Source: Cenococcum geophilum 1.58
Lineage: Eukaryota > Ascomycota > Dothideomycetes > Gloniales > Gloniaceae
NCBI GenBank assembly: GCA_001692895.1
Contig: KV748197.1
Span: 501,813-565,812, forward strand
DNA: 64,000 nucleotides
Direction of reading: 5' to 3'
Both the position numbers and the translations under genes were made by a program. Shown in pieces: positions 37,260 to 49,000 of this stretch. Below the pieces are notes generated by a model. That model made no database searches and had not been told where the DNA came from. It saw nothing but the letters and a program-made list of their open reading frames with translations. Positions within the stretch are counted from its first letter, which is position 1; the number at the start of each line of letters is the position of its first letter.

Positions 37260-40200
37260 TACTACTGTAGAGTTACTAGGGGGCACTTACTACTCGCCCC
37301 CTTGCCTTTTATTACTATTTCCCTTATAACCCGGAATTAATTTAGCATATTTTAACTAATAAGCCACTAGGTAACCGCCTTAAGGCCTTTTTATATTAAG
37401 AGCAGTGTATTATAGTTCTCTATACCAGCTGCTAAGAGNATTATTTCTTAATTAGTGCGTAGGGGGCATAGTAGTATTACGTGTTTTAGTATCTATTTTA
37501 GCTAGCCATATTTGCATCTTAGGCTACCTACTAAAACTCCTACCCAGTAAAGCCAATCTTTTAGTCCTATTATTCCTATTCTTAAGAGTGTTGCTATTAT
37601 ATTTTCTACCTTTATTAGGCCTTCTTAGAGCCCTTAGGTATTTACCCCCTATAGCATTAACCATGCTATAGCTTAGGTTTGTCTTACCTAAGTTAGCCTC
37701 TGTACCTTTAACTCCTATTCGCCTCTTTAGCGTTAGTCCAACTAGTATTATATTACGGTAGATAGTTTCCTAGCATTCTTACGTATTCTACTTTAGCTCC
37801 TTTTTCTATCTTACTATTATCTTTACTAACCTCTTACGCGTCTCCCTTCCTCCTCTATATAGGCCTAGGCCCTAAAGTAGCACTATTTTTCTTCTACTTT
37901 CTTTACCTGTTTCTCTAATATCTCTTCCCTACTTTGGGGTTATTGGTTTATTCTCCTACGGGGTACCCTAAGATCCCTCCATAGTTTACTTAGGCGTGTC
38001 TTAATATACTTTATAATATTAGAGTTGTATTTATTTTATATCTTTTATATTATAGCGGCTTTAATATATAACTATAGGGGGGGAATATTAGATTCCTTCT
38101 TAAGCAGTGCTATAGCCGTTCGCTTATACCCGCCTATAATACTTTAAAGGCAGGCTGTCTGGACCTTTTAAAGTAGTTTAAGGAGTAATTTAGGGGGGCC
38201 CTTTTTAGTTTCTCTAATGGCCCAAATACTAGATTTATATATTATGGTTAGCCGGATAACTGCTATATATAGTAGGCGTGACCTCTAGAAGCATGGACCC
38301 TATATAGAATTAATAATCCTAGATAAAGCGATAAACTATACTTAGCTTTTATAGGCCGCTTATACCGTATATACGCTCTACCAGAGCTTACTATCTACCT
38401 ATACTCCTAATACCCTTAGGCCCTAAACTGGTTAACCCCTAAAGCCTTAAATGTAAATTATATACTAGAGATCTGTAGATTAGTTGCGTTTTTTTATAAA
38501 ATAGATTAGCTAGTATTTCTCTGGTAAGAATTGGACTTTATAACATTTTGCCCATTCTATATAAGTATTATAGGCTTTCTCTAGTATTCTGTAATTCTCT
38601 ACGGCTATTAGCCCGTATATAATTAGGTTTATATTATTAACGAAGCCTATCCCCTGGGTCGCCCCTTCCTTAAAGGAGTTAAGCAGGTTACTTATAAAGA
38701 AAAGGAAGAGAATAGGTAAGAGGGGTAATCCTTATAGTATTCCTGTTATAACTATAATAGGGGGGCTCTAGTATCCGCTAAAGACTAGTAATATTTCTTT
38801 CTGGCCTATAAACCCTTAGACAAATTATATAATCTATTTTAGGAAGCCCTTTGCCCTAAGGATATATAGGAGACGCTTATGGGGTATATTATTGTAGGCA
38901 CCACTAATATCTAGGCTAAGCATTAATACTATAAAGTCCTTTTGCATCGCCTATGCAGATTTAATAGTGGTAACGAGTAGCGTAAGTGCTGATAGTATTA
39001 AGCGGTTCTTTCTTGCCCCTATTTAGCTTTGTGGTAATAGGGTATATTCCTCTACTATATCTGCTATGCGTTCCGCTATTACCCTTTTTAAGATCTTACT
39101 AAGGGTGTTTTCTAAGGCAATAGGGCGGTAGCTTCCTAGGATTAAGTAATCTGCTTTGCCTTCTTTTTATAGGATAACCGTTATTATAGATCTTCTAAGT
39201 CGCGGGTAATAGCCTATAGCAAAGTATGCTCTAGCTACATCTGTAAGTCAAGGTGCTATAAGTAGCCTATAGGTTTTTAGGGCCTTATTTGGAATTCTAT
39301 CTAGTCCTAGTGCTATATTATTTAAAAGGCGGCTAATGGTTCTAGCCATTTCCTTTATTGTTATATCGCTGTTAACCTATAGGCAAGTCACCAGTGTTTC
39401 GCCCGTGATATTACTAAGGTCTACTAGAGCTAGTTGGGGGAAGAACCTTTCTATAAGGATCTTTACCTTCTTATTATTGTTATTTATGGCCTATAATTCT
39501 CCTGCTCTTTATAGGGGTGGTAGGTATAGGTCTTCTACTAGGCGCCCTGCCTTTTTTTTTTACCTATTTTGCTATAGCCTAAAGGCCCTTATTATAGGGG
39601 AGGCTTGGGTTAAAAGTATACTCGTTTATAAACCGTCTCTAGTTATTCCTTACTTCTTTTTTTAGGGTATTCTTTAGCTAGTTTCTTATATCTTTATATC
39701 GTCTCTCATCTTTAGGGTTATAGCTACTTGTATATTTCCTTCTTGCTTATCATTAGCTGGTAACTAGAACTACGCATTATATAAACCATACGTATCGCGC
39801 ATAGGGGCCCGGTTTTAAGATTGGGCAGTACTCTTCTAGCCTATTTTTAATCGCTACCTAGATCCTTTCTAGTCTTCGGTCGATTTCCTTAGGGGTGGCT
39901 AATAAGCCTCGCTTATTTAGTATTGGGTAGATTTCTTCTAGGTCTTAAAGTTATTGTTTAACTATATTAAGGAAACTGTCTATCTTAAGCTTCCTTATTA
40001 CGTATCTTTTTCTATTTAGTTACGCTTTAGTATCTAGGTCTAGCTATATCTAGATAGGGATATAGTCTAGGGTAAGTGCCTATTCTTCTTCGGGGTTGCA
40101 TCTTTTAAGTCTCTGGTATAGGCCTTCGTTTATAAATATAAGGTTAATTATACTTCTAGCGGTGCCTTATTACCATATAATTACTCCTAGGGGGGTGGCT

Positions 40201-41300
40201 AGCTTAAGGCCCTAGATATCCATAGCTCTTAGTAGGCACTCTAACTATTAATCTGCAGCAATATGGATACCCCCCTACTATAGGTGGTAGAGGTTTATAT
40301 CTCCTAATAGGATAGACTCTATACCTTTGGTTTTTAATAAGCTTATTACTAATATAATATTCTCTGTTTATGGGACCCCTTTAACCCTAGGGTTATATAT
40401 ATTAATAATTTGTACCGGTCCCCTATATATTTAAATTGTTATAACTGTAATATCTAGGTTAACTGCCTGCTATAACCATAAGGATAGGCTAATAGCCTTA
40501 CTAATTATAAAGCACACGTATATGGCTGCTTTTGGTTTATATAGGAGCTAGAATCCTTAGGGGCAGTATATTAATTATATAAAGGTATTATAATACGGTT
40601 CTTATATAGTAAGGATATAGTATTTCTCTAGGTCTAGACTGTCTAGTAGGGGCCTTGCGAGGCGGTGGTTTATATTGCCGCAGTTATACTATATAATAGA
40701 TAGGTGGCGGACCCCCGGCGAAGGTCCTTTAACTCTCCTTTATTCCTTACTTCTTCTATTTCCACTTTCTCTAGAATATTTGGAGCTTCTATCTCTTATA
40801 TCTATACCTTAGTTACTACTTATTTTATATTGTCACGGCACTGACCTGACACGTTGTTATGATTCAGTGTTGTTATGACACGAGCACGGACCTGACCCCT
40901 GAGCGACGTGTATATATACCACCTCACCTCCTACATAGATCCTCACACGACATCGTTTGTCAATCATATACAGTCACCTCGTACATCGTACCTTGACAGT
41001 CCGCACGTACTGTGACATATATAGAGCTTTTTATTCCCATATCTTATATTCCTGTTAGCGCTTTTATATCTAAATCTATTATTATTACCAGTTCTTCCCC
41101 TATTCTTACTAGTTGGCTATATACCCTTTATAGGTCGGCTATAAATATTATATTTGCCGCATTAAGTCTAATTTTTAATTATCCTAGTCTTAAGCCTACT
41201 ATTGCTGTCTATAGAGGTCTTCCTACGGGGCGTCCTCTCCCTTGTGTCCCCTATAACCCTTATATCCCTAATTAGTCTAGTAATATTGCGTGGCGTCGCT
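37260..41300 (-). pseudogene. LINE ORF2 in LB, interrupted by solo LTR
   Basis: Same domain order as ORF2 of LA: endonuclease (about 40240-40750), reverse transcriptase (about 38600-39400) and a C-terminal cysteine region near 37500. The solo LTR 40831-41017 splits the region just upstream of the endonuclease. Plus-strand frames at 39336-39665 and 41012-41275 are antisense to this damaged ORF. Confidence 0.75.
40831..41017. mobile_element. 187-bp solo LTR, little mutated
   Basis: It starts TGTCACGGCACTGACC, ends CGTACTGTGACA (inverted TGTCAC/GTGACA ends), and is flanked by TATAT (40826-40830 and 41018-41022). Copy LA has the empty site at about 8565 (TATTTTATATAGAGC). It is rich in CA, TG and CG, in contrast to its host. 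Confidence 0.95.
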
Positions 41301-41349
41301 TCTAGCCTGTTAAGGCTTAGGATGGCTGGCCTAGCCCTTTAGTATTAAA

Positions 41350-42143
41350 AGTAGGAAATGCTAAAAAGGCGCCTATGTCCCCCTAGCTTATTACCTGTTA
41401 TTTTTATTTATATAACCTAGCGTGCAGTTATTCCCGCAGCTATTAAGCCCTTACCTTTTATCTCCTGTATTTAATACAGTCTTCTCTCTCCTACGCCTTA
41501 TATATGCTTTGGTGGTAGTTCGCGTATTTTATTTAGTCTTAATTTAAGCAATATCTTATATTATGGGGGCCTATATAGTGGCCGTAGTATACCTATACTG
41601 CGTATATAGATTAGGTGTATCCCTATTATATATAGCGATAGCATTATTTTAGGCGTAGTCTATAGTTATAGAGCCTTATATTATATATAAGGCCATTTAT
41701 AATTATTCCTTTTTAGATAAAGAGTTTTTGCATTTCTGGTGTATATATGCTAATGATAAGGAAGCTATACGTTTATCTAGCGTCTCCCTAGTAAGTCTCT
41801 AGTAACCCTTATATCCTTTCGTTGTTCTTATTATATACTTAGTTTATATTTTCCTATTAAAGCCATTAGATTTGGGTGATTTCAAGTCCTGGTATAAGGC
41901 GTTCCGTTTATCTTACTATCTTCTATATAATTACTGTATTGTCTGCCTAGTGTCCCTTTTCTACCCTAAGGCTTATAGGAACCGCTGGGACTTTGACTGG
42001 GTAATCCTCGCGGAGTACTTTTATACCAATACGTTCTCCTAGCCTATCCCCTGCCCTTACGGCTCGTTCCTTTGCCTATTAGTCCTTTAGGGTAACTCTA
42101 ATGTCTCCGCTCTTAAGGTGTCGGACTATAATAGCGTCGTGGT
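41350..42143 (-). pseudogene. LINE ORF1 fragment in LB
   Basis: Carries the CCHC knuckle region (about 41580-41690) and the LKSGDIRVTLKD-type segment (about 42080-42120), matching LA ORF1. It is truncated at 42143 by the junction with W, so the N-terminal third is absent. Confidence 0.7.
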
Positions 42144-43480
42144 AGGTAGTTATATATTAGCTAGTAATATAGTAGAGTTTAATATACCTGCTTATTTAAG
42201 CCTCTACCCTAGTTTTCTAGTGCTTTAGTCCTAGTCTATAAGCAGTTGGCTGCCACCACTACTTATATAGGGAATTTCACCATTCTTTTGGATATCTTAT
42301 AATGGGTTATTAGCCTAAGTACTAGTCTGCCCCCTAGTAGTCTATATAAGAGTCTCCTCCTAAAGTTAGTACGCTTTTATACAGCTTAGGAGCCTTTTAT
42401 AGCCTCTGGTTTTATACCTTTTCTATTATTTCCGCCGGTATAGGTATAAGCTGCCATTTCTAGGGGTTGTAACTCCCGTTTTACGCGCCTACTGGCGTAA
42501 TCCTATAAAGGCGTTATGGCTACATCCTGTAATGTAGACTTAGGCGCACTTTCTATAGTTAGGCCTAGCTAAAACCTTTCTGCCTAAGTAACTCCTGTTT
42601 GCTTCTTAAGTATATCTCGCTGGCGTACCGCCCTAGAGACGGATGGTTCCGTCTATTAATATACTAATACGCGCATCCGTTCTCTTAAGCCACGTAGTAG
42701 TCTCTTTAGCTAGGATGTAATCCTACCTGCCTATTAGGTGCACTAAGGGTTAGAGCCTAGCTAAGGGGTAAGGTCCTTAGAGCTAGCAGTGGCTACTACG
42801 TACTACGCCCTATAGGAGGTTCCCGTTTTGCGTTACCTGTAAGAGTTTCCTTATAATAGGCCGACTGTGTCTTATAGAAGAGGGGTTATAGAGATACTAG
42901 GTCCCGCACCGGACGACCTACTCCCCCCTCTCCTACTAACTAAGCTTATATCCCCCCCTTTTATAAGCTGGCCTATATCTCTAACTGTTAAAACCTCGTC
43001 TAACTAGCCTGTGTTTCCCCTATAGCCTCCCCTATATATATATATTAGGTTGCGTATACTACGCCTATTAAGACCCTCCTATAAGTCGCCTTATATATAT
43101 GCGTATTAGGTTACGTGTACTACGCCTATTAAGACCCTCCTGTAAGTCACCTGTAAGTTAACTAAGTTATACGCCATAGGGCCGTTAAAGCTGGCCTGTG
43201 TTTCCGCTGCCTAGAGCTTTACCTATATTTCCACCTCGTTAAGCCGTCTGGTCGCCGTCGCGTCGCCATTATATTATTGTCATGTCGCTGTCGTCTAGGT
43301 CGCGCGCACCACGCCTATTAAGACCCTCTTCTAAGTTACCTAGGTGTACTGGATACTAGATAGGCCCTCGTAAAGGGGCCTTAATAAGTTCTCTAGGTAG
43401 GGCCTTAATAAGTTCTTTATAATGGCCTTAGGGCCTTAATAAGTTTCGTATAAAGTATCTATAACGCATTAACCTTAATA
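42144..43480 (-). mobile_element. Module W fused to 5' end of LINE LB
   Basis: In LINE orientation this sequence runs into LB with its terminal bases AATATATAACTACCT. The part nearest the junction (42144 to about 42555) is the reverse complement of 61873-62280, where it is fused to another LINE copy. Degraded sequence further out contains a 61-bp tandem duplication (43045-43151) and repeated GGCCTTAATAAGTT words (43378-43475). The outer end is not defined. I recognised no coding domain. It resembles in behaviour the WEIRD part of the Magnaporthe MINE composite element, but I cannot claim sequence similarity. Confidence 0.7.
43045..43151. repeat. 61-bp direct repeat inside W
   Basis: TTAGGTTGCGTATACTACGC at 43045 recurs as TTAGGTTACGTGTACTACGC at 43106. 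Each is followed by CTATTAAGACCCTCCT and a GTAAGTCACC-like end. A third, shorter relative lies at 43302-43341. Confidence 0.85.
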
Positions 43481-44029
43481 AGTTCTTATAAAAAGAGGTT
43501 CCCTACGCCCTTGCCGTATCCTCTTAGTCTTAGAGCTAGTATAAGCCTAAGGGTATCCTGTTATACGCCTAGGGCGCGTTTATATTAACTGGCTGAATAA
43601 GGCTAGTTTCGGGCCTGGCTGTAAGCTAGGTAGTTGTACGTCGGGCGGTTTTTATATCCCAGTTTCCCTTAATGGCCCCCCTAGATGGTATGGCAGGAGC
43701 CCTAAGTAGGGGCAGTAGGACTCCTGGTGTTGTTGAGGGCGATATACGCGTCGCAGGCTTAACACCACAGAGTCGCAACACCAGCGCGCTGCGCGCGCTG
43801 CGACGGCTCTCCTCTATCGCCTCTATACTTAGCCATTATAGGGAATGATTTCCCGATGATGTTTCCACCCGCGGCGACGTAGACGCGTGCAGTAGGGCTT
43901 CGCGGGCTTACTTATTAATATAGCTATTAAATAAAGTCTCTATATACCGCCTGGCGTACTTCTATTACTAGGGTTACTATTCCTACTTAGTAAAAGTAGG
44001 CGCGTTTAAAAAATAGATAAAAGGATTAC
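43481..44029. other. Mixed spacer with CpG-rich palindromic patch
   Basis: No gene was recognised. 43735-43830 is unmutated and contains GCGCGCTGCGCGCGC with GGGCGATA-like and TATCGCC-like words on either side. 43860-43910 is also CpG-rich. It may be the outer part of W. Confidence 0.4.
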
Positions 44030-44194
44030 TATCGGGAATATATCACGTGTGGTCACATGTAGCCGCGGCACTAGCGTGGCGAGGAGCCTTAAGCTTCTCG
44101 CCCTTCCTTATTCCAATTAATAAGCTTTATTAACCAATATCACTATAACCTACTCGAGTAGTTGTTATTGGTAAGTCACCCTATGTGACTAACA
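44030..44194 (-). repeat. Solo L4 LTR, 165 bp
   Basis: On the minus strand it runs TGTTAGTCACATAGGG... to ...ATTCCCGATA, flanked by ATTAC on both sides (44025-44029 and 44195-44199). It is homologous to 15472-15637 and 51682-51854, and contains the conserved hairpin at 44078-44102. No internal region follows, so it is a solo LTR. Confidence 0.85.
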
Positions 44195-44608
44195 ATTACT
44201 ATAGTAAAATAGTAAGGGCTCTTAGCCTTTATTTTATTAAAATATTTATTAAACCTTTTAATAGCTATATTAACGCCTAATTTAAAGAAGATGTTATACT
44301 TATTTTTAAGGCTTTATATTGGTAATTAACTTCTATAAAGCGTTATATAAGTCGTTACCGCTAGGAATATTAGTGTTGCCTTTTATACGCTTAGTAGCTT
44401 ATATAAAAGGCTTTAAGATTTTAATAAGCTACTTTAGTTACTACTAATTTTTATTAGTAAACGCGTCCTATAATAGATTATAGCTAATATTAACGGACTT
44501 TCTTTAAGCTTAAGATTAATAATATAGCTAACGCACTTAAGCTACTCCTTTTTAGCTACTAAGAGGCTTTATAAAAGGTAGTTATAGAGCTTATTATTAT
44601 TATTACTA
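44195..44608. other. RIP-mutated unidentified stretch
   Basis: AT-rich, with no domain seen on either strand. The short word TTAGCTACTAAGAGGCTT near 44550 recurs in altered form just right of the MITE (about 45060). Confidence 0.4.
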
Positions 44609-45049
44609 CAGTAAAAACTGGTTAGTACGATACGGTTCGTACGGCTAAGCGTATCGTTATACCAATGGTATTGTTATACGAAGAGTTACGTGTTTAGTTA
44701 ATAAGTAATAAGAGGGGGGGCTTTATACTTAAAAAGGCTTAAGGCGTCTACCTTACTAGCTAAATTAGGCTCGTATAAGAATATATATATTAGATCCCGC
44801 AAGAGTTATATAAGTTCGCGAGTACTCTCTATCTTTTTGGCCGTATAGCGACGTGGAGCGGGACACGTTACAACTGCCTCCCATATAAAATCTCTACGGG
44901 TTATAACGATTTTAGTAGGGGAGACTTAACGATATCATTAAAAGTTAGAATATTGTAATATTACACCAAAAATAATTTGATTAAGGGGTGTAGATCGTAA
45001 TATAGAGTATATCGTTATAATCAGATATCATACTAACCAGTTTTTACTG
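44609..45049. mobile_element. 441-bp MITE with perfect 19-bp TIRs
   Basis: It begins CAGTAAAAACTGGTTAGTA and ends with its exact reverse complement. TA flanks each end (44607-44608 and 45050-45051), the target of Tc1/mariner-type elements. There is no transposase inside. The right third is shared with 4505-4619. It is less TA-saturated than the surroundings. Confidence 0.9.
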
Positions 45050-45051
45050 TA

Positions 45052-47230
45052 GTATTATTAGCTATTAAGAGGCTAAGCTTATAATTAAATTATTACTTTT
45101 AAATTATTACTACTAGGGCCGTTATTATATTTTTAGTAAAGCATAATCTTTATAGTTATTTTGTTGCGTAGGAAACTGCATTAGGAAATAAAGGCTTCCT
45201 TTACAGGCAAGGCGCCCTCGCTTGTTAACCCCGGCCAAGCCAAGACTGCCCCTTAACCTTAACCATAAAAGGCCATTTCTCTTACTACTTTTCCTCTTAT
45301 CCTCTATCTTTTCTTTCTCCTAATGCTGCGCCTCCTCCTTTTCTTACTACTAGTCCCTAGTATAGTCGTATTAAGGCATTTCTGCTATCCCTTTAGCGCT
45401 AATACGTATACAAGTTTAGCCCGCTTATTACTTTATTCCCCTATATTTTAAATTAATAATTAATATAGTTAACTGCAGCCTTTCTAATAGGCGAGTTTCT
45501 ATTCTACGGTAATATATAGATGGTCTTAGCCTCCTCTTCTAATTCCCGCCTCTGGAGCCAATGGCTTTAATTTTTATTAAGCTCTTTTAGCGCCGCCTCT
45601 ATCCGCTAAGCGCGTCTATATCCTTATAATTCTGTCCTCTCTCTTATATATACCCTCTCTCCTTTCGCCTTTTAAATAGCGCTAGTCCGCAACCATTCTA
45701 TAAGAAGGGGGTTAGGGGAATTCCGTAGTTACTAGCCGCGTTAGCACTATTATCTTATTTAACTCTGCTATATATCTCCTTCTAAGGTAGGGAGGGACAG
45801 GCGTGCTATATCCGCCCCCTTAAGGGCTTAAGCGAGCTTACGTCGTATTTATTTTAGCTAACCTACGCGCTATTTTCTTACCTAGGATATACTGTTAATT
45901 AGACGACCTGCTTTAGCATTTACTAATAGCTAAAGCTACCTATATTACGGCTAGTATGCCTACTAGGCTACCCAGTGAAAAAGTAGCTAGACGTTGCTAA
46001 TTTAAGCGACCACCCTATACGGGGCTATATTAGGTATTATTTAAACGGACATTATACGGAATATCGCCTAGGTAGCTATATATGCCTACCTAGTAGTATA
46101 GTTATATTGCTACGGATGTTTTAGAAACACCGTTTAATCTACTAGTTTAGGGCTAAGGGACTATTAGCTCTGCCTAACTGCTTAGCGGTAAAGCGGTAAA
46201 AGATTAACGATCCGGCCTTCTAAGCTATAGGACTATAGTAGGAACCACCTAAATTAAAATTAAAAGGTTGCAGCTTTTAGGCGCATAATAGATCTACAGC
46301 ACTACAGCATAACTGTAAAGGAATCTCTAACACTAGCCAGCCATATTAGGAGGGCGAGCATTATATAATACCTCGTGCAGCACCCTATATAGTCCTTTAC
46401 CTAGCGTATTTATGCATTTATATACAATTACCGTGCGAGTAGCAGGCGTATCCGTCACTAGGTGGTTAGTATTAGAGAACCCCGCCTACCACTAATAATA
46501 ACACTACCTCCTTCTATTATAGATAGCTTATAACGCGTATATATAAGCGGGGCTTTATATCCTATTAATATAAGCGGCGTAGAAGATTAGCTAGATCGGC
46601 ATTATTAGAAAGTAAATAGATATATTAGCACTACCCTTTACTAAGGAATAAGGGTAGAAAACTTAAGCCACTAACCTCCTAATAAGGGGCTAGATGTAAT
46701 AGCTGTATTAGAGCTAAACATACCAGCTCGGACGGGCGGATATGGTTTAATCGCAATTTACTAAGGGTATTAATTAGGTACTAGGAATTTAAGCCCTTAT
46801 AAACCTTTATACCCTATAAATAGTAATTAACCCTAGTTTATGCCGGAGGCGTATATATTAAATGCTTTAATTTAATAAGAAACCTGGGCGAGGGGCAAAG
46901 GGTAAAGGGCGATAGGCGAGTGCTAGTAGCAAAGGGAGGACTAATATACACTTAAAAAGACCTTTAATTCCCCCTTAAAGCTTTTAAAAGCTATAAAATA
47001 ATAACAACTCTAATAATAATAACGTTAGCACTACCTTAGTCTTCATTTTATATTCCTTCTAAAATTTCGCTTAATAAGAACAATTTCTATACTAGTCCCC
47101 CTAGAAAATTAATAGCTTTATCTTAGCACCATATAATTACGGCCCCTAAGAAAAGCGCGAGTAGTAAGCCTAAAAGGAGGAGTAGGGGAGTACCTCTTTT
47201 CCCCCTAAAAAGTTAAGAAGCATTATAAGC
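45052..47230. other. About 2.2 kb without recognisable gene
   Basis: Moderately RIP-mutated, with more C and CG than the retroelement regions. A pyrimidine-rich tract lies at about 45270-45350. No domain, tRNA or repeat shared with the rest of the window was seen. It could be the upstream region of the SANT pseudogene. Confidence 0.4.
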
Positions 47231-47239
47231 TTAGGCACT

Positions 47240-49000
47240 TAACGGCATGTTATTCCACCTAGGGCCTTAATTTAGATATTTCGTCTAATAAAGCGCCTGT
47301 AGACCCTATATATAATTATAAGAAAGCTAATAATAAGTATTATAAGAATAACGAGGATAACGAGGATAATAAAGAAGATTTCTATAGGGATGGAAATAAT
47401 AGTTAAGTCTCTAAAAGAAGTAATTAAGGTAATTATCCTAAAAATTACCCCACTACTCTTCCTCTTTTCCTAGCAGTTCTAAATATATAGTTTTAACAAC
47501 TAGTAGCAAATTTAATAGTTATTAAAGACGATATAGCTAATCTAAACTTAGAAACTAAGGGTAATAAAGCTAGTAATGCTAATAATAAAGCTAATAAAGC
47601 CAATAATCGACCGACACCTTATGGATTAGGTATACGCTTCCCCTTTTAATTTATAATAGCTTATTTAATAATTAGTAGATAATAGAAATAATAGTAGTAG
47701 TAAGGGCGATAAAGATAATAAAGAGCTACCTTCGTTAGAAGCGCTAGAAGAGGAGGTACGCGTACCTATATATAATCGTACTACACCCTTAACGCTAGAC
47801 GGCAATTAAACGGATAATTTAGCTAAGGGGTATCGTATTAAAACTGCTTTGCAGTTTAGGCAGGAGCTTAGGNNATTAGTNGCTGCCGGNTAAGAGTCTT
47901 TAGGAGCTAAGAAGTTAAAGAAGCGGAGGTCCGATTAGCTTAATTAGCTAAATAGCATTAATTATATCTCCAATACTTCCGTTAGTAAGAGTAGTAAGAG
48001 CGTATAACCTAAAAAGTAATAAAGGTTACCTGCTTCTTAGAGGACCACGCCTTCTAGCTTTTCTACCCTTAGCCTTAATAACCGTAACGGTATTAAGGAG
48101 CGAGTGGTCTCTACTACGCGGCCCACTAGCTCCTCCCCCTAGCACTATATATCTCCTTATAATACTAAACCACCAGAATATAGGGCTAATAATAGTTGTA
48201 ATTATATTCTAGATAATATTATAAATAACTTAACTAAAGAAAGCGATAATAAGGATGGCGAGAATGTTATAAATAAAGGTAAGGCCGGGAACTACGGCAA
48301 CGGAAGTAATAATAGTAATAATACGGATAATGACGACTCTGGGGACAGTAATAGTAGTAATAACAATAAGAATAATAAGGCCTACGGGTATATAGGGCGA
48401 CAAGGATTGCTAACCCCTATTACTAGTTAATTAAAGGTAAAGCGTGCTATAAAGCATTATTTCTAGCGGTCTTACTATTCCCCTTTAATTTTATCTACGT
48501 ATACGTCTAACTAAAGTACTGCGCTTACTAGCAATTATTATAAGCGGGTTGCATCCCCTATATATAATCGCCTCCGTACCTAAAAACTGCTGCTAAGCGC
48601 CGCCTCTAGCTTTAACTCTAATAAAGCAATACTAGGAGCCGCCTTAAATGCTAATTTAAAAGAAATTTTAATCTAAGTAGCTTTTAGGCGCCAGAAAGAC
48701 GGGTTATATGCACTAGATATCCTTCCTTAATAATTCCCTTTACCTTTTAACCTAGTTAAGTAGCTCTAGGAGCTAAAGCCCTAAGGGCTAAAGTCTAGAA
48801 TAAAATTTACTAAAGAGGAAGACGTGCTGCTTACTAACCTAAAAGGGAAATAAAATCTTCTATAGGACTAGATTAAAGATAGCTTTTTAATAAGAAGTCT
48901 TAGATTACTATAAGGGCATTACTGTTTAAAATTAAAGGCTTAGCCTATTATGTAGAAGAAACGAAGGCGGCCTACTAGGCGGAAGAATCGGCAGTAATAG
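47240..49000 (+). pseudogene. SANT/Myb protein pseudogene, Asn/Ser-rich
   Basis: Plus-strand frames with coding-like composition run through the region, joined by shifts and stops. N-terminal Asn/Lys/Asp-rich stretches occur near 47300-47390 and 47520-47610. LPSLEALEEEVRVPIYNRTT lies near 47735, followed by a Ser/Asn-rich linker (48290-48390). Near the C-terminus, at about 48805-48940, KFTKEEDVLLTNLKGK...LRLL.GHYCLKLK has the spacing of a single SANT/Myb repeat of the fungal type that binds DNA. A basic tail KKRRRPTRRKNR follows. Stops stand where Trp and Gln are expected, so RIP is likely. The start is not resolvable and the family assignment rests on the one domain. Confidence 0.5.

Larger units (their letters stand above)
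37001..42143 (-). mobile_element. Tad-like LINE, copy LB (5' truncated, W-fused)
   Basis: Homologous to LA from the 3' tail to ORF1. In element orientation it starts inside ORF1, at the bases before LKSGDIRVTLKD; upstream of that point it is replaced by module W (42144 onwards). A solo LTR sits at 40831-41017. Many sites that are TA in LA are CG or TG here and vice versa, so the two copies were mutated independently. Confidence 0.85.

Noticed and set aside
39336..39665. 109-codon plus-strand open frame
   Set aside because: Antisense to the LINE LB reverse transcriptase.
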